From the NCBI RefSeq assembly GCF_030272615.1, contig NC_081413.1, forward strand, positions 100,914,239 to 100,978,238: a DNA stretch of 64,000 nt, written 5' to 3'. Of this stretch, positions 1-11,510 are shown piece by piece. Each line of letters begins with the position of its first letter. Position 1 is the first letter of the stretch. The notes under the pieces are model-generated. The model was not told the DNA's origin. It searched no databases and saw nothing but the letters and a program-made list of their open reading frames with translations. A program made the position numbers and the translations under genes. Source of the stretch: Cryptomeria japonica. Lineage: Eukaryota; Streptophyta; Pinopsida; Cupressales; Cupressaceae.

Positions 1-347
1 AGCATCCTTATCTTTAGGGCATGGTATTTCTAGCTAAGAACCGGGGGCATTCATTCACTTCCTCACATCAAACAATGATCAGGATCATGCTTGTCCAAAA
101 GTATTATGCATCTGTCAATTTGATTCAAAATTGGTAGTGTCTTCTGCTTGGGAGCTGGATGCGTTATTTTTTTTATGTACTGGAATCCAAGCGATCTTTT
201 GGATTCCAGTTTATCTTTTTTAATGTATATTTTCTGTTGCTGATTAATCCAAGCAAAGAATGTTACTCAAATATTTTGAATAATTTGGCTTGTGATTTCA
301 GCTGCTTATTAAGCTATTGATTTTCTCATACTGCTATTGGAGCTGGA
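1..347 (+). promoter_or_regulatory. 5' flank and probable 5' UTR of the RCC1 gene
   Basis: No coding frame is visible. The tract is T-rich. A polypyrimidine run ending in an AG at 299-300 looks like a splice acceptor, so a 5' UTR intron may end about 47 bases before the start codon at 348. A perfect stem-loop lies at 180-209. No TATA box can be assigned with confidence, and the true promoter may lie left of the window. Confidence 0.4.
180..209. repeat. perfect 11-bp stem-loop upstream of the RCC1 gene
   Basis: CTGGAATCCAA at 180-190 pairs perfectly with TTGGATTCCAG at 199-209 around an 8-base loop. It lies in the 5' UTR or a 5' UTR intron. No function can be assigned from sequence alone. Confidence 0.7.
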
Positions 348-2468
348 ATGGACACCACAACAGTTGGAGAACCTGTTGAAATGAATACCACGAGGGGAGA
401 TCCATGGCATACTCCATCAATAGAATACAGCGCAATTGGAGAAAAATCTGTTTTAATTGAGCCTTCACAAATTACACGGTGTCAGAAACGCCTTTGCTAT
501 GGAAATCCAAGTCAGGGCGAATTTCCCCTGGCAGCCAGTCCCTACATTGTTCTACATGTTCTTACTGAATCTAATCTAGATCCACAAGATCTTGCAAGTC
601 TAGAGGTATGTATTCATTGCCCTGAATTTAGAATTTTTTCAAATCTATCATGCATTCTCTGTTATACATATGATATATATTAACAGTTGTAACATTTGCT
701 TTGTGAACTTGTTTTCCTGCTTTGCAGGCTTCATGTCGGTTCTTCAGACAATCTGCAAACTTTTCCCCTGACTTTGATCTATCTATATCTGAACTAGCAG
801 CATTAGACATGTGTCAAAGAACAGCTATATTCAAGCCCATGACACAATCAGAGAGAGAACTCTTGAAAGAAAGGTGTGGAGGTTCTTGGAAGTTGGTATT
901 GAGGTTCTTGAGAGCTGGAGAAACATGTTTCCGACGTGAAAAGTGTCAAGCCATAGCTGGTCCTGGTCACAGTGTTGTGGTAACAAAGTCAGGTGCAGTG
1001 TATACATTTGGCTCCAACAGTTCTGGCCAGCTTGGCCATGGAACAACAGAAGAAGAATGGCGTCCAAGATTGGTCAGGTGTGCAATGAATTTCTCGATTC
1101 CATGCCTGATGGTTTTGAGAATTTGTATACAATGTTGAATCCCTTTTAAATTTACTGTTTAGTGAGCAATCAGAATTGGGTAATCATATCATGCCTATGC
1201 AGGTCTCTTCAGGGGATTCGAATCATTCAAGCAACAGCAGGAGCAGGCCGTACAATGCTCATCAGTGACGCAGGAAGAGTTTATGCATTTGGTAAAGACT
1301 CTTTTGGTGACACTGAGTATGGGATTGAGGGCTCTCGGTCTGCCACTACTCCACGACTGGTGGAATCACTGGATGGGATTTTTGCTGTTCAAGCAGCCAT
1401 TGGTAATTTTTTCACTGCTATTCTTTCAAGAGAGGGTAGAGTATATACATTCTCTTGGGGTGCTGATGCAGCACTTGGCCATCAAACTGAGCCACAAGAT
1501 CAGAGGCCACATTTGCTGAAAGGTGATCTAGAGAATGTTCCTGTGGTACAAATTGCAGCAGGCTATTGTTATTTGTTAGCTCTCACCTGCCAGCCTGGTG
1601 GCATGTAAACGTTTGCAACTTAAGATCCTTTTGTGTTTCATATTAGTTTTTACATTAATTTTTATTTAGTCTCTATGTCCATCCAGAATTATTTGAAAAT
1701 ATTTCCATACTTATATTTGCAGGTCAGTATACTCTGTGGGCTGTGGCTTGGGAGGCAAGCTTGGACATGGATCTAGAACAGATGAAAAGTATCCACGGAA
1801 GATTGAACATTTTCAACAACTGAAGTTACAACCAGTCATTGTGGCAGCAGGGGCATGGCATGCTGCTGTTGTGGGAAAGGATGGAAGGGTATGCACATGG
1901 GGATGGGGTCGATATGGTTGCTTGGGACATGGGAATGAAGATTGTGAGTCTGTTCCTAAGGTTGTTGAAGCACTTCAAGGTGTCAAGGCGGTTCATGTAA
2001 CTACAGGTGATTATACAACATTCGTGGTTGCTGATAATGGTGATGTCTATTCTTTTGGATGTGGGGAATCATCGAGCCTTGGGCACTTGGGCACAGCAAC
2101 TGAAGGCCAGGTTTCTGTGGCATACTTGTGCTCTTGTTAATACTTCTGGTCTTTCATGGCAGTTAAATAAATTGGGAATTAGTTTCATCTAATGTTCTCT
2201 TCTTGTCATATTCTCTTCTCTTCAGGTTCACAGGCATGCAAACTTGCTAAAGCCAGAATTAGTGGTTTCATTGAAGCAGAGGGGAGAAAGGGTTGTGCAG
2301 ATCAGTCTAACAAATTCAATATTCTGGAATGCTCACACATTTGCCTTGACAGAGGCAGGTAAACTTTATGCATTTGGAGCTGGAGACAAAGGGCAGCTTG
2401 GGACAGAGCTTCTTGCATATCAAAGTGAAAGAGGAAACCCTGAGCTTGTTGATATAAACCTAGATTAA
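348..2468 (+). CDS. RCC1-repeat family protein, five exons
   Basis: Exons are 348-605, 728-1077, 1203-1604, 1723-2110 and 2226-2468 (TAA stop). The introns are 115-125 bases, all GT-AG, and joining the exons gives one open frame of 546 codons. Residues 1-162 form an N-terminal region with a conserved stretch around GGSWKLVLRF. From about residue 163 there are RCC1 blades with recurring GxVYxFGxxxxGQLGHG-like motifs, for example GRVCTWGWGRYGCLGHG in exon 4 and GKLYAFGAGDKGQLG in exon 5. RCC1 blades form a seven-bladed propeller used for protein or chromatin binding or guanine exchange. From memory the closest relative is the Arabidopsis At3g26100-type RCC1 family, of similar length; this needs a database check. 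No F-box, FYVE or kinase domain is seen. The start at 348 is the first ATG giving the family-like N-terminus. Its cellular role is not known to me. Confidence 0.93.
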
Positions 2469-3189
2469 ATGAAGTATTCTCATTTGGTTTGTGTCCCAAA
2501 ATTCAGTTGAAGCTTGATGTTACCTTTAACTTCTTGTCTAACATGTATACTGTTTATCCTTGCTTTCTCTGTTCATCTATGTATATAAGACTAACCGAAA
2601 CTGGTGGTAACAACCTAACTTTCCTCCAACACTGCTATGTAATTTCTTGGACAGGTTTCTACCATCAGAGAATTTGTGTGTAGTACATGGCACAAGGTGA
2701 TCCATGATATTCTTCTTGATGTGGACTGCATTGTCTGGTTAAAGTTTAAATGGAAAATATTGTCCCAGATAATACAATTTGGTAACTTGTACATCTCATG
2801 AAAAGTTGGGAAGGAGGTCTGTTTACAGAGTACACCCATGTAATGTTTTTTATGATAGTAGGCAGTATATGACTCCATTGTTTGGTATTCTTTTATTCTT
2901 ATTTGGTGGCAAAAAATTAGCTCAGATTGAAAATGGCATTTGTTATACCTATATCCTGAAAAATCATTAAAAAAAAAGTACTAACAAGTGGGTCTGACTT
3001 CTCCTATATCAACTTTAGGAACCTGAATACAAATACAAGACCCAAATCTTCTTGTATCGCTAATATAACATTTGAAGGAATTAGTTTGATCCTACGATTT
3101 CCGAGTTTAAGTTGGGATTCTATTTGTTTCACAGAGCTCAATGCTATAGGGCTATTGGTTTGTTGGATTGGTTGTACAAGTGATAACTA
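2469..3189 (+). other. 3' UTR and downstream flank of the RCC1 gene
   Basis: There is no coding frame continuous with the gene after the TAA at 2466-2468. The sequence is moderately T-rich and has no clear AATAAA signal, so the polyadenylation site cannot be placed. Short frames here are not supported by any recognisable protein motif. Confidence 0.4.
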
Positions 3190-3545
3190 ACAGAGATTTC
3201 ATGGGTTTTGCTTGTGTAAGTGAAGACTTGTATAGATTCATGAACTTCATTCGTGCAAATGACGATTCATATAGATTTCATGGTCTTTGCTTATGCAAGG
3301 AAGTTTTGGGGATTTTAGTTTGCAGCCTTACTTGTACAAGAAAGGACAAATACCAATATTTATATAGATTTCATGGTCTTTGCTTTTGCAAGGAAGTTTT
3401 GGGGATTTTGGTTTGCAGCCGTACTTGTACAAGAAAGGACAAATATCAATTCCATATGTTCAATCCTTGGGAATTTTGGTTTGAATGCTTGCTTGTACAA
3501 GACAGGACAAAATCGATTCCATATGTCCAAACTTTTGGCGTGCTT
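3190..3545. repeat. degenerate tandem repeat, unit about 93 bp
   Basis: Two strong units begin near 3,271 and 3,364 (period 93). They share ATAGATTTCATGGTCTTTGC and a later stretch with CTTGTACAAGAAAGGACAAA. A weaker upstream unit begins near 3,194, and a diverged downstream unit carries CTTGTACAAGACAGGACAAA near 3,492. Frames that stay open here reflect the repeat and not a gene. Confidence 0.75.
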
Positions 3546-3885
3546 ATAATTGCCCATTCATAATCTTCTATATATCAATATTGATAACTTAATGGATCGA
3601 AAAAATTACAAGAGTGTTATTTATACCTGTGCTAGAGCAGCCAATTAAATTAGTCTTGATTCTTTTTCCCTTATAGTTAAATGAAAATCTGTATTGGTGA
3701 AATCACTCACTTTAGGATGGTGTGTACTTCAAGAATCATTCAGGACTTGCGTTTGGTCTCAACTCCATAGATATCATATTAACTTTCATAATTGTTGAAA
3801 AACACAGGTTTAATGCTTGTAGACCCAGGCCCTTCACACAATAATATAATGTTACCAAATGTAATAACAAAATCTGGAAAGAGTT
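3546..3885. other. AT-rich spacer, nothing recognised
   Basis: Both strands were read; there are no motifs, repeats or coding frames that can be supported. Confidence 0.5.
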
Positions 3886-3970
3886 TCTATTACCCAATTT
3901 GGAAATCAGAAAAAAACTTTTTTTACCCAATTTGGAAATCAGAAAAGAGTGTTTATTACCCAAATTTTGA
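3886..3970. repeat. short tandem repeat, unit about 30 bp
   Basis: TTACCCAATTTGGAAATCAG occurs twice about 30 bases apart. A third, partial unit (TTACCCAAATTTTGA) follows, with variable A/T-rich spacers between. Confidence 0.75.
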
Positions 3971-4589
3971 ATGACATCACCACCCTAAGCTCCTTGACAT
4001 ATTTAACTTTCCCACAACATAAAGAGTTGGTATGTTGACCACAATTTAATTGACCATAAAAATCTGAATATCTAATAGTTATGGAAATGTCTAGAAACTT
4101 TAGAAGAGTAGAATTACTTCAATCAAAGCAAACCATTGTTTGAGGCAATGTATTTGTTATTTTTCTTTAGTATCTTAGTAAATGTTTCCCTTGTTTTTTT
4201 TTTCAGTTATTTATACTTACAAATGTCATTTGGATAATGAATCAATGCATGGATGAATCAAACAATTAGGGGAAGGGTATTAATAGTTGTTATAGCTAAC
4301 TTTGCACATCCTAAGCTCTTAAACAATATATCAGATTTTGACGATTTTTTTTTCTTCGTTTAAGTGCTTATAGCTATTGTTTTCGCTTTTGGGTAGTTAT
4401 GATGTGAACATTGTGCAATTTATTATGCATACAAGGGTCAAAAAATAGTTATTTTGAGTTGACGTCTCATACATATTCCTCTTATTACTCCGTTAACTGT
4501 TTGCTTTGACCACTACAAAATTGTGCTCTCTGTTAACCATTCACTTTAACCATTACAAAATTTGCACCAATACTTATACACAAATGCCC

Positions 4590-4660
4590 CAATAGTCGTG
4601 CACTATTGGTACCAATAAAGTTGCACTATTGATACCAATAAAGTTGCACAATTGGTCTAA
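4590..4660. repeat. short tandem repeat, unit about 28 bp
   Basis: AAGTTGCACTATTGATACCA and close variants recur two to three times (GTGCACTATTGGTACCAATA, AAGTTGCACAATTGGT). Confidence 0.7.
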
Positions 4661-4744
4661 TCATTAACTTTTTATCCAACTATTGGATATATCAATGAAC
4701 GGTCTTATTAGATAATTTTTTAAATGGGATTTTAATTAGTAAAA

Positions 4745-4860
4745 TCCAATAAATGATATTTGGGACATAGGCAGTAACTTGGCCCCTTCACTCATCCAAT
4801 GAACGGTATATAGAACATGGGCAATAACTTGACCCCTCCTTCCATCCAGACATCAAACAG
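4745..4860. repeat. diverged direct duplication, about 55 bp
   Basis: The phrase with GGGACATAGGCAGTAACTTG followed by GCCCCTTC recurs as GAACATGGGCAATAACTTG followed by ACCCCTCC. Each copy has a CATCCA trailing motif. Confidence 0.55.
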
Positions 4861-7800
4861 TCCCTTGCACTTTAAACATAAGAATTAACTCTAATATAAA
4901 AATAAATTAATGCCAAAAATATGGTATATCTATTTAGTACTGAATCATTCTTGTAAAAGGTCTCTTGAGGGTAAAGACATCCTTCTAAGTTGACTAAGTT
5001 GTTCGGGGTATCTCTTATCTTTACGGAAAGAAATGCCCATGGAGAACACGTGTAATCACCTGAATATACTTTGATAAGCTTATTAAAAACGATTGATTTG
5101 GCCAAATGTTCTTTACTTAAATTCATTGCATGCTTGATCTTTACAAGACTTTCTGACTATAGGGAATATAAAGAAAGTATAATATACTTAATTATTATGT
5201 ATTGTTTTTGAATTATTTTTAATTAATATTTAGCCTTTTGAATTCAATAATAATATTTTTATTTGTTAAAGTTTTTTATTTTTATTTTTTTTATTTATTT
5301 TTATTTGCTCAATAATGGATCGAAAATTTTATTAATTGTAAAGAAAATAATTATAATTTTGTACTAAAGTTCATTTTGATTTATCTGTTATCAAACTTTA
5401 AATTAAAAAAATTATCATATTTTTTTAATTATTTTTTTAATTAAGAGTTTCAAGGGCTATCAAATTTTATGTTTAAAAAATAAAATTCATTTTTTTATTG
5501 TTTTTTTTTAATTATCATTTTTTTTAAATTATTTTTTTGAACTTGTAATTTGAGTTTGAATATGCTAATATAAATATGGGTACGATGTATTAAGGCATTT
5601 TAATTTTGTAATGTTTAAGAAATGTATTGTATTGTATTGGCATGCATTTGATTCAAATGAAATCTTTTTAGCATTAATTTAATTTGGTTTATCCTTTGTT
5701 GTAAGAATTTGGTGCATTCAACACATCATCATGAATATATGTTGTGAATAACATCTTACTCAAATAAGGATCAAGAAAGATTGTTGTGGATATAGATGAA
5801 GATAGGTAGAGTGGATGGAGATGATGCAATCATTATTAGTTGAATTATTGATTTGATGAATTTATCTATTTAATCTATTCAAATAGTTAACTATTTGATT
5901 TTGATTGTTAATTTATTTTTTAAAACAATTTGTTAACCATTTCAATTAATTAATTGATTTGATTTACTATGTTTCTTATTGAATTTTTGTGGATAGTCAA
6001 TGTAAATAATTTATTATTTTTTATTAGATTATTGTGGATAATGGACTTAAAATGATTTATTTAAATTAATTAAATAATGAAGATAATTTCATAAAAGTAA
6101 ATTAATTACTATAAAATAAATTATATTAATGAATGGAAGTTATTAGGCATCAAGATGGGAGTGATGGTATAAAATTAGTGTAAGCAAGATTTCAATATAT
6201 ATTTCCTCTCATTCATATGGCATTACAATTGTATGAAAAACCATCATTTTAAGAAAAGATGCCCCGAGTGTCAAAGATTAAGGATTGATTGATTTATCAA
6301 CATTGTTAATGTGAGAATGTGATATATTAGGAAAATAATGTATGGATTGGTTGAGATTAAATTTGAAGGATGCTTTGATACTTGAAGTGGCTTTAAATTT
6401 TGGATTGGATAGGTTTGGAATTGAATGGGTTTTGGGATTCCCCCTTGAGAGGATGGATGAGTTTGAAGAAAATGGGCGTGCTCTCAATCTTGATACAACT
6501 AAAATTAGTAAAGGGTTGCATATTGGGTGAGGATAATGGAATTATTAGATGAGGGTGTATTATTATGATTTATGGTGTTAAAAGTGGAAGTAAAGGAGTA
6601 TAAGATCTTTCTTGAGTATTTTGAGCACAAGAAGATGTTGAAAATCTACATAGAGATTCTAATATTATTGAACAATATTTTTTATTTTTTATGGACATTA
6701 TTCATCCTGATATAATGGACCATGGCAATGATGCATCATGTCCAATAAAGTATTGACTCAAAACAATAAAAAGAAAAAGAAAAAGGAAAAACACAAAATG
6801 GATGAACATAAATCATAAAGATAAACACACAAGTGCATGAAAAGTAAGAAATATATGAAGAACAATAAGGACAAAGGCAAAGACACAACTCATGTCTTAG
6901 TGATCATATCCTCAAGACAAAACATAGCATAAAGAACTATGGTGTCCTTGGGGAAATATGTCATAATAACTAAACCAAATATTTTTAGTTTTGTAAATTT
7001 TATATTGTAAATATTTAGAAAAATAAGAAGACACAAAAGAAAGAAAATATCATAAAAGATAAAGACAAAAAAGAAGAAGAAGAATTTATCCTTAATCAAG
7101 TTGGAAGCCAACAACTAATTGATTTGATGATGATAAAAATGTTGATGTGGAAATGATATATTTCAATGACATGTTTGGTTGCTTTAATAAGGTTTGGATT
7201 TTAGCTTGGCCAAGGATAAAGTTATGGATGCTTTGGATATGCATTGGGTTGCATGGCTAGATTTAATAGGATTGTTCCATGATGTTACTTGTGCAATATG
7301 TGGGAAATTAGGAGCTTTGGCTTGATGGATTGGATGGGTGGATGGATAGGATTTGAAGGTAGTAAGCCACATGGATTGGATACTAGGTAGGAATGGTTTG
7401 ATTTAGAATGTGAGATTGTGGATCTTGTGTTCATCTTAGATGTACACTATGGTAGGAATGGACAATGCTAAAATCATTAGGGGAGAAAACCCTTTCTAGT
7501 ACCAAAGGTGAAGGTTTTGGGTAGATAGAAAAATAGGATTATTGATGACAATAATGGATGGAAGGATGAGACTGAAGATGTGAAGGGATGTAGGATGCAA
7601 TTTTCAAGGGCTATGTCACATAGAAATGATATGCCTCAACTCTTAAGTATATCATTGTGTATGATGCTCTTCTTGGACATGTTGAAGGATTGGTAATACA
7701 TGTTCCGATATCTTGTCCACTTTACCAAGGATAAAAGTGGAAAATTGGGATATGTATGAATGGAGGAGAATGGAGATGGATGAGATGATATGCTAGTCTA

Positions 7801-8090
7801 ATATACATGATTGGTTGGTGAAATTTTAAAGTTGATTGGACTTTTATAAAGAAAATAGGCAACATTGATGTAACTTTTTAACTTGTATTACTAGAAAGTG
7901 ACATATATGCTTTAAATTTTGAAATATTGTAAAGTAACAAAAATATTTGTATTTTAAATAAAATATTTGAATGTAGTTTTTTTTTTTTTGTAAAATTGAC
8001 ACTAGAGTTTAGTTGCTATAACATATTGAAAATGAGGTTAAGCTAGGACATTACTCTTTATATAGTATCTTTTTTCCTTCAAATTTTTTT
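4861..8090. other. AT-rich intergenic spacer, no gene seen
   Basis: From about 5,160 to 6,280 the sequence is almost entirely A/T with poly-T and ATTAATT runs. From 6,280 to 8,090 G increases (TTGGATTGGAT-type phrases), but all frames are short and without recognisable motifs. It may be ancient repeat debris. Confidence 0.5.
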
Positions 8091-8310
8091 ATGTGTATTT
8101 ATCTTTTTTTTAATAGACTGCATGATTCAAGTATAGCACCCCCTAAAAACTATAGTGTGCTTGGTAAAAAATTTAATGTGATTAGTGACGTTGGCGTGAA
8201 ACGTCCTTCGATACCATGTGATCTGGGGGAGACTAGACCTTGTGACCTTGTGCTTTACCACTACAAGCTCTTGCTAATCGAGCTAGGCCCCCAACCCCAT
8301 GTGTATTTAT
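8091..8310 (-). mobile_element. tRNA-derived SINE with perfect 12-bp target-site duplication
   Basis: The body (8,103-8,298, about 196 bp) reads on the minus strand. A tRNA-like head begins near 8,290. Box A-like sequence is at 8,267-8,289 (GGCCTAGCTCGATTAGCAAG) and a weak box B-like sequence at 8,229-8,247 (GGTCACAAGGTCTAGTCTC). The element ends in an A run (T run on the plus strand at 8,104-8,111). ATGTGTATTTAT is repeated exactly at 8,091-8,102 and 8,299-8,310, as expected for target-primed insertion. SINEs are non-coding pol III retroposons mobilised by LINE proteins. The family is not identified. Confidence 0.85.
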
Positions 8311-10669
8311 AACTTGAACCTTTAGTGCTTGTATTACTTTTTTTCTCTTTCAATAAATATATATTTTTAAATATCTCTTAAGAATTTTGTGTGTACTAAA
8401 AATATTTGCTTTGATGGGATGTCACATTTTGTATTAACTATTTATCAAAAATAGAAGAAAAATAATTATCTTGACATGAAATCTCTTCTTTGGTGCATCA
8501 TTTATTAAAATAGTTTTAATACACTTCAATATTTTTTCCTTGATAAGACAATAAATCTCATATTTTTGTGATGATGACCTATTTTTAGAAAAAATAAATA
8601 TAAATATTAATTAAAGTATTAAAATTATTTTTTTGAAACTACACATACAGTTCTACAAAGATTATTTTTAAATTAAAAAAATTATTTACATGACCAAGAA
8701 TTGTGAAAACATAAAAAAAAAACTAAATAATTTTTTTTGGTAAATGGCTTCTAAGTGATACCACATATGTATTTAGTGGACATTTTCAATTGGAAAAGTT
8801 GTGGTCCATATCAAGGTACTACCAAGGAGAATGGAGTGGTAGGTATGCTGTGAAAATGTTTAGATGGAAGGGGTTCAATGATACATATATGTGGGATAAT
8901 GGATTTGGATTAGGTAAGAGGAGTGGATGGAAGGATGAGAATACAAATTTATGCATAAATCTCACGTGATTAGTAGTAGAAGGGATTGAAGAGTTCACAC
9001 ACCATGTTGGGTTGAAAGATGAATTATTTTGTTGGATGTGGCAGTGACTTTTGGGTTTTGGTGTTTTAAGCTTTGTTGGATTAGGAGATTGTAGATTGTA
9101 GGGTTATTTTGGACTTTTGAGTGAGTATCCATATTGCCAAAATTTGGGACCCAAATGAGTTTGGTGGTTCAACTTGTTCAATCTTTGCTTGAATATTTGG
9201 ACTAGTTGAGTTTAGGATTCTCAAATTTTGCAATTTGATTGGATTTCTAATTCTTTTGGCTTTAAGGATTGTAGACCACTACTCTTGGATTTAAATTCAT
9301 TTTTTTTTCTTTAAGGTCTTTATATTTTTAACATAGAATTTTGAAATCCATATGAACTTTGGAGTTAGAGATTTGAATTTGGATTTTGTAATTTTGGAAT
9401 AGTAGGTTTACATGTATGGATTTGTCATTATGGAGTATGTCACATGGTGTATTATTTTATTGATCCAACATAATTGATAAAGGGAGATGGTTTGGGTTAG
9501 TGATGGGTCAATGAATGTGTTGGTTATGGGGGTGATGGAGTCACTGAAAATATGGGTGATAGAAAATTTCTTTTAGGAATGATGGTGGGGACTTATTTTG
9601 ATGGTGGAAGAAGTCACCCTAGTGCTTGCAATATTGGCATCTTTTTTTACTCATTAGTAAAACTATATACACATGAAGGGGTTCTAAGATTCCTTGCATG
9701 GAGGCCTAATATTTTCCCTTGATAGTTCATGATTCTACACATTTGACTTGTGATGGGCTACTTGTTACCTTGGGAGCAAGATGCAAATCTATCATTACAT
9801 ATTTTAGGATTTTCAAATTACTTGTTTGTGAGAAAACCACACTAAATAAAGGTAATTGGACCTAATGGATAGTATATTGGCACTTAAAGTAGTTCAATAG
9901 GGATTTGAGAGGATGATTGTGTTTGATTAGGATTAATGGGGCCAATGGGAGTGCTTTGACCTTAAGTTTGTTGTGTACAACTTTGAACATATGTGGGATA
10001 TGAATCTTGATGTTTATTTGTGATGTAGGCATGTTTTTCTTGAGATTGATGTGTCCTTGATCAATTATGGTTTGAAATTATCTCTTCATCTTCAAGCACC
10101 ACTAAGTGGGATATTTTTAGATTTTAGGAGACTTATGGATTTGAATTTTATTAATAACATGAAACGAGTGGAATGCCTTTGTGTAACTTTTATATGGATT
10201 AATTTATGATAAAGGTAATGTTAGGGGGATTTTTGATATTCCCAATATGTTTGTTCTTGTGAGGGATGTGGTATAAATCCTTAGGTTCCTAATTAGTAGC
10301 CCTTGGATGATATCCTTCATAGTTATGTCAGGTCAATGGATTTGATTAGTTTGATTGGTTGGATTGGTTTGTTGATTTGATTAGATTCATTAGCTTGTTA
10401 CTCAGGATGTGTATAAGGAGATTGTGTGTAAGGAGATAGGGTTTTCATTTTCTCATTTAAGATATGGAGTTAGTCAAGCACATCCTAGTTTTGGTATTGA
10501 TTTAAGCATAGGGAATTATTTATGATTTCCTCTTGGTGGGTGTCGACACATAGGCTATTTGGGTCAAGAATCTTACTTTTCAAGAGATTAGGACCTATGG
10601 GGATGGATATATTATGATTAATATAGATGGGTCAATAATTTAATTATGTAGGGTTTGTAGTGATTGATG
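8311..10669. other. spacer, no gene seen
   Basis: AT-rich in the first 450 bases, then G/T-rich text with recurrent GGATTTG and TTTGGATT phrases. No open frame has a motif. It is likely decayed repeat sequence of unknown family. Confidence 0.45.
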
Positions 10670-10920
10670 AAGGATTATAATTTATATGGAGCATTTAATG
10701 GCTTTGGATCTTTATGGGTTGATGGAAAGATTAACAAAAGATGGATTACAACTTTAGGAGGAGGAATAAGTGGCTTGGGATCTTTAAGTGTTTATGGATA
10801 CATTAAAGGATGAGGAATTGTAAGTTTAGGCAGATGATTTAATGGTTTTGAATTTATATGGTTTGATGGATGAGGAATTATAAGTTTTAGTGGAGGATTT
10901 AATGGTTTAGTATTTGAATT
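10670..10920. repeat. degenerate tandem repeat, unit about 60-72 bp
   Basis: ATTTAATGGCTTTGGATCTT near 10,696 recurs in diverged form near 10,766, 10,838 and 10,897 (ATTTAATGGTTTTGAATTTA, ATTTAATGGTTTAGTATTTG). GATGAGGAATTRTAAG lies between copies. Confidence 0.6.
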
Positions 10921-11452
10921 TTTTTCTTGTAGAGATGTACAAGGGCATATTTGATAGAATCTTTGCTCTTATGCCTATAAGGTACCTAACCATGAAATTA
11001 TTTTTCTAGTTGGGACGTTTATCTTGCTTGAGATAATGTCGCTAATGTATTTATAGGTATATTTTCATTGATCTACAAGGTTATCACCATCATCATAACA
11101 TTTGAAGGAGAAGTAGGGGTCCATGATACTTTGTTTTGTTAGACTTTAATTTTGGACCAATTTTATAACTACGATTTTTGACCATGGATCAAAGTTGTGG
11201 TTGTCAACCAAGTTTATGACTCAAATAAAGTAAAAGATGAAATAAAATCTTAAGGCTCAAAATTAATAGTTGGTGTGAACAAGCTCTTTTACCTAACTAC
11301 TTCGCCTAGTGGGTTCCATTCACACACTAAGTTTACTTAGGTTCTAGGAATCTTTCTAGAAGCCTTGATTGTCTTGATAAGATCTTATCTTATTTACTTC
11401 TTGTGTCCTAGGTCATTTAATATTTACTCTTGTTAGTTGTCTCATATCATAG

Positions 11453-11510
11453 GATCATGACACGTGTCATGATCTTGGTTAATCATATGCCCTTACTTTG
11501 CATATAAAAG
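11453..11510 (+). promoter_or_regulatory. 22-bp G-box palindrome followed by a TATA-like box
   Basis: Positions 11,453-11,474 form a perfect palindrome with arm GATCATGACAC, centred on the G-box core CACGTG. A TATA-like CATATAAAAG follows at 11,501-11,510, about 27 bases on. G-boxes are bound by plant bZIP and bHLH factors. No gene follows within several kilobases, so this may be the U3 region of an old LTR or a decayed promoter. Confidence 0.55.
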
